Part shown: one piece after another, positions 41,691-49,356 of the stretch
Layout of the letters: each line of letters begins with the position of its first letter
Position numbering within the stretch: the first letter of the stretch is position 1
Assembly: GCF_965221685.1 (NCBI RefSeq)
Contig: NZ_OZ244907.1
Length of the DNA stretch: 64,000 nucleotides
DNA from: Palauibacter sp022826685
GTDB taxonomy: Bacteria; Gemmatimonadota; Gemmatimonadetes; Palauibacterales; Palauibacteraceae
Reading direction: 5' to 3' (one strand)
Program-made: the position numbers and the translations under genes
Notes under the pieces: model-generated
The model's database searches: none
What the model was told of the DNA's origin: nothing
The model's input: the letters and a program-made list of their open reading frames with translations, nothing else

Positions 41691-43631
41691 ATGCGACGAA
41701 TCGTGTCACTTCAGGCAATTGCACTGGCGGGTCTGCTTGCTTGGGGCTGCTCCGATGCCGGCACTCCCGGCCCGACTGCTCCCACTCCTCCTCCTCCTCC
41801 TCCTCCTCCTCCTCCGCTCACCGCCTCGCTCTCGCCCGCCGCCGACACGGTCGAGACGGGCCAGACGGTCGAGTTCACCCTTGAGATCGCAGGAGGCGAC
41901 GCCAGCGCCGAACCGGCATGGACGTGCGCCTCGGCTGACACCACGGTCGCGTCGGCCGCCCAGACCGCCTCGGGATGCTCCGCCACGGGAACGGGCACCG
42001 GCACCACCACCATCACTGCGACCGTCACGCGGGGCACCGCCAGCGCCAGCGCCTCCGCCAGCCTCCGGGTAGTCCCTCCTCCGCTAACCGCCTCGCTCTC
42101 GCCCGCCGCCGACACGGTCGAGACGGGCCAGACGGTCGAGTTCACCCTTGAGATCGCAGGAGGCGACGCCAGCGCCGAACCGGCATGGACGTGCGCCTCG
42201 GCTGACACCACGGTCGCGTCGGCCGCCCAGACCGCCTCGGGATGCTCCGCCACGGGAACGGGCACCGGCACCACCACCATCACTGCGACCGTCACGCGGG
42301 GCACCGCCAGCGCCAGCGCCTCCGCCAGCCTCCGGGTAGCCCCTCCTCCGCTAACCGCCTCGCTCTCGCCCGCCGCCGACACGGTCGAGACGGGCCAGAC
42401 GGTCGAGTTCACCCTTAAGATCGCAGGAGGCGACGCCAGCGCCGAACCGGCATGGACGTGCGCCTCGGCTGACACCACGGTCGCGTCGGCCGCCCAGACC
42501 GCCTCGGGATGCTCCGCCACGGGAACGGGCACCGGCACCACCACCATCACTGCGACCGTCACGCGGGGCACCGCCAGCGCCAGCGCCTCCGCCAGCCTCC
42601 GGGTAGTCCCTCCTCCGCTAACCGCCTCGCTCTCGCCCGCCGCCGACACGGTCGAGACGGGCCAGACGGTCGAGTTCACCCTTGAGATCGCAGGAGGCGA
42701 CGCCAGCGCCGAACCGGCATGGACGTGCGCCTCGGCTGACACCACGGTCGCGTCGGCCGCCCAGACCGCCTCGGGATGCTCCGCCACGGGGACGGGCACC
42801 GGCACCACCACCATCACTGCGACCGTCACGCGGGGCACCGCCAGCGCCAGCGCCTCCGCCAGCCTCCGGGTGGCGGGTCAAAGGGACGCTTTCGCCTACT
42901 GGGACGGCAACGGGAACGGCGACTTGACCTGCTCGGAAGCAAGGGATAAGGACGAAGGACTGAGGCTTCCCGCCTACAGGGACAATCGGGACGGAACCGG
43001 CCTGATCTATGAGTGGCTAGAACGGGGGAGGTCGAGCGACAGCGACGACGACGGGATCTCCTGCGAGTCCAGTCAGAACCCCAATGGCTACGTTCCCATT
43101 CGTGTCACGCCCCCCACGGGGGACAGGATGTGCCCGTCCGGTTCGCCCACTTGGATGGGACTGCCGGTCTGCGAGGAAGTCGAGCGTACAGGCTATGACC
43201 GGGATGCCTTCGGTTCGGCGTACAGCTCGCTGGAGGACGAAATCATCGAGGAATTGCCCAAGTCCGGCGGGCAGGTGTACACGCCCTACTCGTGCAAGCT
43301 GTTCGACATTCGGGCCGACGGAACGGCGGCAACGGACATCGAACACATCGTCGCGCTGGCGGAGGCATACGATTCCGGGCTCCTTGAGTCGCAGTTCCGG
43401 ACTTTCGCCGGGGATCTGGTCAACCTCACCATCGCCGATCCGACCGTGAACCGGAACGAGAAGTCCGATCGAGACGCGGGCGAATGGAGGCCTTCGCGAA
43501 ACACCGGCTGGTTTGCGGCCAAAGTCGTGGCCGTAAAGAAGAAGTACGGGCTGTCCGTGAATCCTGCCGAGCGCGATGCGCTGGCGTCGATGCTGGCCTC
43601 GGATTCAAGCCGCACGGTGACCTGCAATTGA
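41691..43631 (+). CDS. Repeat-bearing lipoprotein with HNH (DUF1524) nuclease domain
   Basis: A 646-residue predicted lipoprotein: signal with lipobox LLAWGC (Cys20), a run of ten prolines, then four 89-residue repeats (about 43-394). Each repeat is Ig-like/BIG-like with two cysteines (AWTCAS, SGCSAT) and a Thr/Ala-rich end. Residues about 400-455 form an excalibur-like segment (YWDGNGNGDLTCSEA, DSDDDGISCESS). The C-terminal domain has DIEHIVALAEAYDSG (His552), a following NLTIADPTVNRNEKSDRDAGEWRP and a CN end, the DUF1524/HNH nuclease pattern. It would cut DNA outside the cell or in the envelope. The ATG at 41691 starts the signal peptide. Confidence 0.85.
   Translation: MRRIVSLQAIALAGLLAWGCSDAGTPGPTAPTPPPPPPPPPPLTASLSPAADTVETGQTVEFTLEIAGGDASAEPAWTCASADTTVASAAQTASGCSATGTGTGTTTITATVTRGTASASASASLRVVPPPLTASLSPAADTVETGQTVEFTLEIAGGDASAEPAWTCASADTTVASAAQTASGCSATGTGTGTTTITATVTRGTASASASASLRVAPPPLTASLSPAADTVETGQTVEFTLKIAGGDASAEPAWTCASADTTVASAAQTASGCSATGTGTGTTTITATVTRGTASASASASLRVVPPPLTASLSPAADTVETGQTVEFTLEIAGGDASAEPAWTCASADTTVASAAQTASGCSATGTGTGTTTITATVTRGTASASASASLRVAGQRDAFAYWDGNGNGDLTCSEARDKDEGLRLPAYRDNRDGTGLIYEWLERGRSSDSDDDGISCESSQNPNGYVPIRVTPPTGDRMCPSGSPTWMGLPVCEEVERTGYDRDAFGSAYSSLEDEIIEELPKSGGQVYTPYSCKLFDIRADGTAATDIEHIVALAEAYDSGLLESQFRTFAGDLVNLTIADPTVNRNEKSDRDAGEWRPSRNTGWFAAKVVAVKKKYGLSVNPAERDALASMLASDSSRTVTCN
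41785..41815 (+). repeat. CTC microsatellite encoding polyproline
   Basis: Ten tandem CTC triplets, read as CCT codons, encode the proline run between lipobox and first repeat of the nuclease lipoprotein. Slippage here would change tether length in whole codons. Confidence 0.85.
41817..42871 (+). repeat. Four near-identical 267-bp tandem repeats
   Basis: Units start at 41817, 42084, 42351 and 42618, period exactly 267 bp (89 codons). I see only about four kinds of single-base differences between copies: CTC/CTA at the unit start, GAG/AAG in unit three, GTC/GCC at a junction and GGA/GGG in unit four. The last unit ends near 42871. Confidence 0.95.
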
Positions 43632-43893
43632 GCATGGGCGGCGACCATGTACGAGTCCGTGAGGTCCGCCGCCTTCGAACGGATTCCCGTTCACGAATAG
43701 GGAAGCCGAGGTGGGCTTCCGCAATCCTTCGGGAAGAGGTGGCGCGAGTGTGGGAACTCCCGCCATCCAACCCGATTCTCCCGCCTTGGCAGCACGGTCC
43801 AGCAGGGTCCAGTCCAAAAACAGGAAACGCAGATCGTGCAGTCCTGGTTAGACTTACGTGATTTCCTGCCGGGATTCAGGCTACCAACAGTCC

Positions 43894-43904
43894 GCTGGGC
43901 CAGC
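43894..43904. repeat. attR core of the integrated element
   Basis: This GCTGGGCCAGC is identical to attL (37366-37376) and falls at codons Leu42-Gln44 of the TM2 gene's 5' half. Confidence 0.75.
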
Positions 43905-44026
43905 GCCTGCCGGCGTCGTCCGAGATAGAAGTTGTGGGCGCCGACGACGCCGAACACCACGAGGAGAATGTACGCGACGAGCGGGGTCTGCTTCTTCGCT
44001 TCGTATTCCACCATCCGCCGATCCAT
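43895..44026 (-). pseudogene. 5' half of the split TM2-domain gene
   Basis: The first 44 codons of a TM2-domain gene: MDRRMVEYEAKKQTP, then a first membrane helix LVAYILLVVFGVVGAHNFYLGRR. GAHNFYLG is the TM2 hallmark. GGAGG lies seven bases before the ATG. After Gln44 the frame runs into element DNA and ends at 43691 with an unrelated tail that lacks the second helix. Function of TM2 proteins is generally unknown. The other half is at 37124-37376. Confidence 0.82.
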
Positions 44027-44223
44027 CTTCCGTCCTCCGTTTTTCTGGTAGGGATACCGCCAATGTCGCAGCACCGCCCGGGTCCGGCGACATGGGCGCG
44101 CTGCTCGAGCGCTGGCGCCTTGCGGGTTGTGCGGCCCTCGGGCGACAATGCGCCTCGCCCCCGGTGGGGCCGCCACCGGGCACGCGCGGATCACACTTCC
44201 GTAACACGCGAAGAGGCTTCGAT

Positions 44224-45039
44224 ATGCGCCACTCGAAATCGACCGCGATCCTGGGCGCGGGGAATATCGGGCGCGCCATCGCCGAAGGGCTCGTGGCCGC
44301 GGGCTCGCACGCTCCGGCCGAGGTCCACGTCACGCGTCGCCACGCGGAGCGGGTAGCGGATCTCGCGGAACGGGGGTTCCCGGTGTCGTCCGACAATCCG
44401 GGCGCCGTGGCCGCCTGCGACACGGTGATCGTCGCGGTCCAGCCACAGGCCCTGGACGCGGTGCTGATCGAGATCGCCCCGCACGTGGACGCCGGACGCC
44501 ATCTCCTCGTGTCCGTCGTCTCCGGCGCGTCGATCGAGGCGATTCGCCGGCACGTGGGCCCCGACGTGGCGATCGTTCGCGCCATGCCCAACACGGCGGT
44601 CGCGCTCCGCGAGTCGATGACGTGCCTCGCGGCGGAACCCGCCCACGCCGGGGCCCTCGACCGGGCGGCGGAGTTGTTCCGGGCGGTCGGAGCCACGCTC
44701 GTCGTGGAGGAGGAGCACATGGTCCCCGCCACCGCGCTCTGCGCCTGCGGCGTGGCGTTCTTCCTGCGGGCGGTGCGCGCCGCCTGTCAGGGCGGCATCG
44801 AGATCGGCTTCCACCCCGAGGAGGCGCTCCGGATGGCGGCCCAGACCGCGCTCGGAGCCGCGGCCCTCGTGCGGGATCAGGGCCGGCATCCCGAACGCGA
44901 GATCGACAGCGTGACGACGCCGCGGGGCTGCACGATCGCGGGCCTCAACGAGATGGAGCACCGCGGCTTCTCCTCCGCGTTCATCAAGGGCATCACGACC
45001 TCCGCGGTGAAGGCGGAGTCGCTCTACGCCGATGACTGA
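44224..45039 (+). CDS. proC: Pyrroline-5-carboxylate reductase
   Basis: A 271-residue reductase for the last step of proline synthesis, using NAD(P)H. STAILGAGNIGRAIAEGLVAAG is the Rossmann start; DTVIVAVQPQALDAVL, IVRAMPNTAVALRESMTCLA, ALCACGVAFFLRAVRAA and TPRGCTIAGLNEMEHRGFSSAFIKGI match ProC in order, the last being its C-terminal signature. It lies beside the right end of the integrated element and is intact. The DUF819 gene follows after 12 bp. Confidence 0.93.
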   Translation: MRHSKSTAILGAGNIGRAIAEGLVAAGSHAPAEVHVTRRHAERVADLAERGFPVSSDNPGAVAACDTVIVAVQPQALDAVLIEIAPHVDAGRHLLVSVVSGASIEAIRRHVGPDVAIVRAMPNTAVALRESMTCLAAEPAHAGALDRAAELFRAVGATLVVEEEHMVPATALCACGVAFFLRAVRAACQGGIEIGFHPEEALRMAAQTALGAAALVRDQGRHPEREIDSVTTPRGCTIAGLNEMEHRGFSSAFIKGITTSAVKAESLYADD

Positions 45040-45051
45040 TCGGGTCGCGCC

Positions 45052-46254
45052 GTGACCGCCCAGACGCTCTACATCGTCGCCGTCCTGTGCCTCGTCATCG
45101 CGGGGACGGAATGGCTCGTGCGCCGGAGCTTTCTGCGCCACGGCGGGACCGCGCTGATGGTCATCATCTTCACCGCGATCATCGCGAACTTCGGTCTGCT
45201 CCCGACCTCCTCGACCGACCTGGACCCGGTCCCGGCCTACGACGCGATCTTCGGCACCGTCGCCCCGCTCGCGATCGTGTGGCTGCTGCTGAAGGTCAAC
45301 CTGCGCGACATCCTCCGCGCCGGGCTGCCGATCATCACGCTCTTCCTCATCGGGTCGCTGGGGACCGTGGCGGGCGTGATCGCGGGCATGGCCCTCGTGG
45401 ACGGGCCGGAGCGGATCGGTCCCCTGTTCGGGCCGCTGGGGGGCATGTTCACGGGCACCTACACGGGCGGCAGCGTGAACTTCAACGCGGTCGCGCTCGA
45501 GTACGACGTCATGCGCGAGGGCGTGCTGTTCGGCGGGGCCTCGGCGGTGGACTCGATCATGACGACGGTGTGGATGGCCGCGACGATCGCGATTCCCCGC
45601 TGGCTGCGGTCGCACTGGCCGAAGTCCGGCTGGAGTTGGGGTGGGCTGGCCGACGCGATACCGGATTCCGCCGACCGGGCTCCGGACCTCGGAATCGACG
45701 AGGACACGGAGCGCGTGCATCCGGTCGATCTGGCCCTCGTCCTCGCGATCGGTTTCGGAACGCTATGGGCATCACAGCGTCTGGAGGCGTGGACCGCCGC
45801 AATGGGGTTCCCGATTCCGGACATCCTGATCCTCACCGTGATCGCCCTCGTCCTCGCCCAGTTCCGTGCCATCACGGACCTCGCGGGAAGCCGGACGCTC
45901 GGCCTGTTCTCCGTCTACCTCTTCCTGTGCGTCATCGGGGCCCACTGCGACGTGCGGGCGCTGGCCGACATCGGCCCGCTCGGTCTCGCGCTCCTCGTCT
46001 TCGCCTTCACGATCATCGTCGTGCACGGATTCGTCACCTTCGGCGCGGCCCGCCTCCTCCGGCTCGACGTGGACATCGCGGCCGTGGCGTCCCAGGCGAA
46101 CGTCGGCGGCGGCACCTCCGCGCTCGCGCTGGCGCGCAGCCTCGGGCGCGGCGATCTCGTGCTTCCCGCCGTCCTGATCGGGTCGCTGGGCAATGCGGTG
46201 GGCACCTTCCTCGGACTCTGGGTCGCGCGCATGCTTCCGGGACTGCTCGGATGA
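45052..46254 (+). CDS. DUF819-family membrane transporter
   Basis: A 400-residue inner-membrane protein with about ten helices. FGPLGGMFTGTYTGGSVNFNAVALEYDV and the matching second-half segment QANVGGGTSALALARSLGRGDLVLPAVLIGSLGNAVGTFLG are the inverted-repeat signature loops of the DUF819 family (YjcL type). The family is related to the GltS-like carriers, so an anionic amino acid or similar substrate is possible but unproven. Start is GTG. It follows proC by 12 bp and precedes the amidohydrolase by 43 bp on the same strand. Confidence 0.85.
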   Translation: MTAQTLYIVAVLCLVIAGTEWLVRRSFLRHGGTALMVIIFTAIIANFGLLPTSSTDLDPVPAYDAIFGTVAPLAIVWLLLKVNLRDILRAGLPIITLFLIGSLGTVAGVIAGMALVDGPERIGPLFGPLGGMFTGTYTGGSVNFNAVALEYDVMREGVLFGGASAVDSIMTTVWMAATIAIPRWLRSHWPKSGWSWGGLADAIPDSADRAPDLGIDEDTERVHPVDLALVLAIGFGTLWASQRLEAWTAAMGFPIPDILILTVIALVLAQFRAITDLAGSRTLGLFSVYLFLCVIGAHCDVRALADIGPLGLALLVFAFTIIVVHGFVTFGAARLLRLDVDIAAVASQANVGGGTSALALARSLGRGDLVLPAVLIGSLGNAVGTFLGLWVARMLPGLLG

Positions 46255-46297
46255 GGCCCGGATGAGACGGCAGACGAAGGAGCGGAGGATTCCGCCC

Positions 46298-47716
46298 ATG
46301 AGATTCGGAACCTTGATCGCTGCCGCGACGATGGTGGCCTCGGCCGCCTCCGTGGCGGCGGCCCAGAGCTACGACCTCGTGCTCTCCGGCGGGCGGGTGA
46401 TGGACCCCGAGTCCGGTCTCGACGCGGTGCGCCACGTCGGGATCCGCGACGGGACGATCGCCGCGATTTCCGGGTCTCCGCTGGACGGCGAGACGGTGGT
46501 CGACGTGTCCGGTCTCGTCGTTGCGCCGGGGTTCATCGACCTCCACGCCCACGGTCAGAATCGCTACTCGAGCCGGCTGCAGGCACGGGACGGGGTCACG
46601 ACCGCGCTCGAACTCGAGGGCGGCACGGACGATGTCGAGCAGTGGTACGCGAGGCGAGAAGGGCAGGCCGTCATCCACTATGGGGCAACGGCCTCGCATG
46701 GCGCGGCGCGCCGCCTCGCCCTCGGCGGGCAGGAGGAAGCGGTCCGGCTGGCGGCCGGTCTCGAGCAGGTCGCGGTGATGGAGAACCGGCTGCGCGAGGA
46801 ACTGGGACGCGGAGCGCTCGGGATCGGCTACGGCATCCAGTACACGCCCGGGGCCCGGCGCGAGGAAATCCACCGGATGTTCCAGCTCGCGGCGGAAGAA
46901 GGCGTGACGAACTTCGTCCACATCCGCTACGCCGGGATGGTCGAGCCGGGAAGCTCGATCGAGGCCGTACACGAGATGATCGCGAACGCCGCGTCGACCG
47001 GGGCCGGGGTCCACATCGTCCACATCGGGTCGAGCGGCCTGGGGCAGGTGCCGACCCTCCTGAGCCTGATCGAGGGAGCGCAGGAGCGCGGGCTGGACGT
47101 GACGACCGAGGTCTACCCCTACACGGCCGCCTCCACCGACATCCGGGCCGCGATCTTCGACCCGGGTTGGCGAGAGCGGTTCGGGTCCGATTACGGCGAC
47201 ATCGAATGGGATGCGACCGGCGAGCGCCTCACGGAGGAGACGTTCAACGAGCGGCGCGAGACGGGCGGGCGGATCATCGCGCACATCATCCCGCAGGAGA
47301 TGTTCGAACTCGCGCTCGCCCACCCCCTCGTGATGGTGGCGAGCGACGGCGTCCCGTTCCTGGACGGCAACGGTCACCCGCGCGGGGCCGGCACCTTCGC
47401 TCGCGTTCTCGGCCGCTACGTGCGCGAGGAAGGCCTCCTTACGCTCATGGATGCGATCCGAAAGATGACCCTGATGCCGGCACAGCGGCTCGAGGCCTAC
47501 GTGCCGCAGATGGCGAACAAGGGCCGGCTCCGGGTCGGGGCGGACGCGGACATCACCGTCTTCGACCCCGCCACGGTCATCGACAACGCGACCTTCGAGG
47601 CTCCCACGCAGCCGTCCGGCGGGATCGAGCACGTCATCGTCAGCGGCACGTTCGTCGTCCGCGACGCGGTACTCATCGAGGACGCCCTCCCCGGCCAGGC
47701 CATTCGCCGCGACTGA
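46298..47716 (+). CDS. Secreted D-aminoacylase-type amidohydrolase
   Basis: A 472-residue enzyme with a signal peptide (about 1-20, VAAAQ). YDLVLSGGRVMDPESGLDAVRHVGIRDG and PGFIDLHAHGQ (HxH) are the start of the N-acyl-D-amino-acid deacylase group. VHIVHIGSS supplies a zinc His, TTEVYPYTA follows, and VMVASDGVPFLDGNGHPRGAGTF carries the catalytic Asp. The C-terminal barrel strands GRLRVGADADITVFDP end it. It would free D-amino acids from N-acyl forms or act on related amides in the periplasm. The ATG at 46298 follows GGAGG by ten bases. Confidence 0.85.
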   Translation: MRFGTLIAAATMVASAASVAAAQSYDLVLSGGRVMDPESGLDAVRHVGIRDGTIAAISGSPLDGETVVDVSGLVVAPGFIDLHAHGQNRYSSRLQARDGVTTALELEGGTDDVEQWYARREGQAVIHYGATASHGAARRLALGGQEEAVRLAAGLEQVAVMENRLREELGRGALGIGYGIQYTPGARREEIHRMFQLAAEEGVTNFVHIRYAGMVEPGSSIEAVHEMIANAASTGAGVHIVHIGSSGLGQVPTLLSLIEGAQERGLDVTTEVYPYTAASTDIRAAIFDPGWRERFGSDYGDIEWDATGERLTEETFNERRETGGRIIAHIIPQEMFELALAHPLVMVASDGVPFLDGNGHPRGAGTFARVLGRYVREEGLLTLMDAIRKMTLMPAQRLEAYVPQMANKGRLRVGADADITVFDPATVIDNATFEAPTQPSGGIEHVIVSGTFVVRDAVLIEDALPGQAIRRD

Positions 47717-47725
47717 GTTTCCCGC

Positions 47726-48583
47726 TCACGCGGAAGCGCCGACCTCGACGCCGGCCTCAACTCCGACCCCGGCCAGCCGGCCCGATATCTCCCGCAGCCG
47801 CAGCCACTGCTGGTAGTAGAGTGGAATCCCCAGCATCGATTCGACGAACTGGAACACGTACATGACGATGGCGAACACCGCTCCATACTCGAGCGTCTGT
47901 TCCGCCGCCGCGGCCACGGCGAAGACCAGGAGGCCGGTCATGAACACCCAGTTGATCCCGAAGTTGGCGGCCTCGAGGTCGGAGAGCCGGATGTTCCAGC
48001 GCATCATGGCGCGCAGGTGCTCGCGCAGCCGCCGGGGATCGCCGCTGTGCACGGCGTCGACCTGCCGCTCGTACTGGTCGTTGAACCCCTCGTTGTAGCG
48101 GGTCGTCAGCCGTCCGGTGAGGGCGTAGAGCGTCACCGTGGCGACGGCGACCACGAGACACCCGAGGAAGACGGGGACGTTGAGCAGCCACAGGATCAGC
48201 ACGGTGCCGGCGAGCCCGATCAGGCTGTTGACGAGCGCGGGCAGGGAGTTCTCGAAGAACTCGACGATCTCCCGGAGCATCGCGAGACGCGCGGTTCGGG
48301 TCGACGTATCGCTCTCCTCATCGCCGCCGACCATCTCTTCGCCCAGGCCTACGTAGATCTTCGCGTACGCGCGGCTGTCGACGAGGCGGCGGACGATGGC
48401 GATGAGCATCGTCGCGAGCGCGAGTGCGCCGAATTCGTAGAGACCTCGCGTCGAGTCCGCGAGCACGCTGTCGATAGCCCGTCCGATGAAGAGCGGGAAC
48501 AGGATCCAGCCGGCGGCCTCCAGCACGACCAGCGACATGGTGAGGGCGAAACGCCCGGCGAAACGTTTCAACAGCGCGCGCAT
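47726..48583 (-). CDS. ABC-transporter-type six-helix protein without ATPase domain
   Basis: A 285-residue protein with about six membrane helices arranged as an ABC exporter transmembrane domain (MSLVVLEAAGWILFPLFIGRAIDSVLAD at the start; TRYNEGFNDQYERQVDAVHSGDPRRLREHLRAMMRWNIRLSDLEAANF in the middle cytoplasmic loops). No Walker motifs are present and the gene ends after the sixth helix, so it matches the stand-alone ABC 6-TM family (PF13748-like) rather than a truncated exporter. Its role is unknown. It converges with the amidohydrolase gene. Confidence 0.78.
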   Translation of the reverse strand: MRALLKRFAGRFALTMSLVVLEAAGWILFPLFIGRAIDSVLADSTRGLYEFGALALATMLIAIVRRLVDSRAYAKIYVGLGEEMVGGDEESDTSTRTARLAMLREIVEFFENSLPALVNSLIGLAGTVLILWLLNVPVFLGCLVVAVATVTLYALTGRLTTRYNEGFNDQYERQVDAVHSGDPRRLREHLRAMMRWNIRLSDLEAANFGINWVFMTGLLVFAVAAAAEQTLEYGAVFAIVMYVFQFVESMLGIPLYYQQWLRLREISGRLAGVGVEAGVEVGASA

Positions 48584-48650
48584 GCGACCTCCGCTGCAGG
48601 GGCGGGCGGCGCGCCCCCCGGCGGCCCGTGGACCGCCGGGGGGCTATCGA

Positions 48651-49178
48651 TCAGGGATAGATGCCCGATCCGATCAGGATGCTCTCGCCCGCGACCGTCG
48701 CCAGCGTAGCGTAGCCGACCTTGAGGGAGCCGTTCTCCTCGTCGCCGGTCACAGCCGGGTTGTCCCACAGGTATTCGACGAAGCCGCCGCCCTGGTTGGC
48801 CTCGGCGATCAGATCCTGAACGATCTTGACGCCGTTCAGGTCCTCGAGCTCCCAGAGATTCGTCCCCTCGATGCTTGGCTGCACTGCGTTGAACAGGCTG
48901 ATACCGTCGAGGGACACCACGTAAATGTAGACGGAGCCGTGCCTCCACTCGCCCTCCGGCCGGAAGGTCGCGTCGGCGAACGGGTAGGCCTGCGCGGGAC
49001 TCGAGACGGCCTCCTCCACCGTCGTAGCCGCCCGCTCCACGAACGCCCTGAGCGTCGCCCGGTCCACGACGCGGTCGGCCGTGACCGGATCATCCGGCGA
49101 GACCGGATCGTCCGAGCAGCCGCCCACGGCCGCCAGCGCCAGCAGGCAGAGTGCGCGCGTCATGAATTTGCCATGCAT
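48651..49178 (-). CDS. Single-Cache-domain lipoprotein
   Basis: A 175-residue predicted lipoprotein (lipobox AVGGC near residue 21) with one Cache-like domain. VVDRATLRAFVERAATTVEEA, WRHGSVYIYVVSLDGISLF, GVKIVQDLIAEANQGGGFVEYLWDNP and SLKVGYATLATVAGESILIGSGIYP match both Cache domains of the protein at 601-3156 almost motif for motif. It has no membrane helix or output domain, so it would bind a small ligand in the periplasm or at the outer membrane. The ATG at 49178 has GGAG nine bases upstream; divergent from the VPS10/BNR gene. Confidence 0.78.
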   Translation of the reverse strand: MHGKFMTRALCLLALAAVGGCSDDPVSPDDPVTADRVVDRATLRAFVERAATTVEEAVSSPAQAYPFADATFRPEGEWRHGSVYIYVVSLDGISLFNAVQPSIEGTNLWELEDLNGVKIVQDLIAEANQGGGFVEYLWDNPAVTGDEENGSLKVGYATLATVAGESILIGSGIYP

Positions 49179-49356
49179 TATCTTCCACTCCTCTCAACCC
49201 ATTGACCGTGGCCGCATAAAAAAGTTGCGATGGAACATCGTTGCGCCGAAACCTCCGGCTCGATCGGTTCCATACCGCCGACACAATCCTAACGTTCCCG
49301 CGCCGGCGAGGCTCGGCCGTCCGCGAGGTTCAGTCGCCGCCGAGGAGGTTCGCGTC

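Larger units (their letters stand above)
37366..43904. mobile_element. Integrative mobilizable element, 6.5 kb
   Basis: The ends are 11-bp direct repeats GCTGGGCCAGC (37366-37376 and 43894-43904), with 6528 bp from repeat to repeat. Inside are a tyrosine recombinase adjacent to the left end, an inverted-repeat region that could be oriT, mobC and relaxase genes, a small hypothetical membrane protein and a large repeat-bearing nuclease lipoprotein. No type IV secretion genes are present, so it would need a helper for transfer. The target is a TM2-domain gene. The right half reads lower in GC and has more noncoding DNA than the surrounding chromosome. Confidence 0.85.

Noticed and set aside
41711..42838. 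Long minus-strand open frame across the four repeats
   Set aside because: It is an antisense shadow caused by the 267-bp repeats, which lack stops in that frame; the plus strand has lipobox, folded repeats and a recognised nuclease domain.
41817..42871. Possible CRISPR-like array
   Set aside because: The units are 267 bp, contiguous without spacers and in frame with a protein.
37435..43882. A second shared decamer, GGATTCAGGC, near both ends of the element as a possible att core
   Set aside because: Joining at this decamer puts the two halves of the TM2 gene out of frame and yields no membrane helix, whereas the 11-bp GCTGGGCCAGC junction restores the frame.
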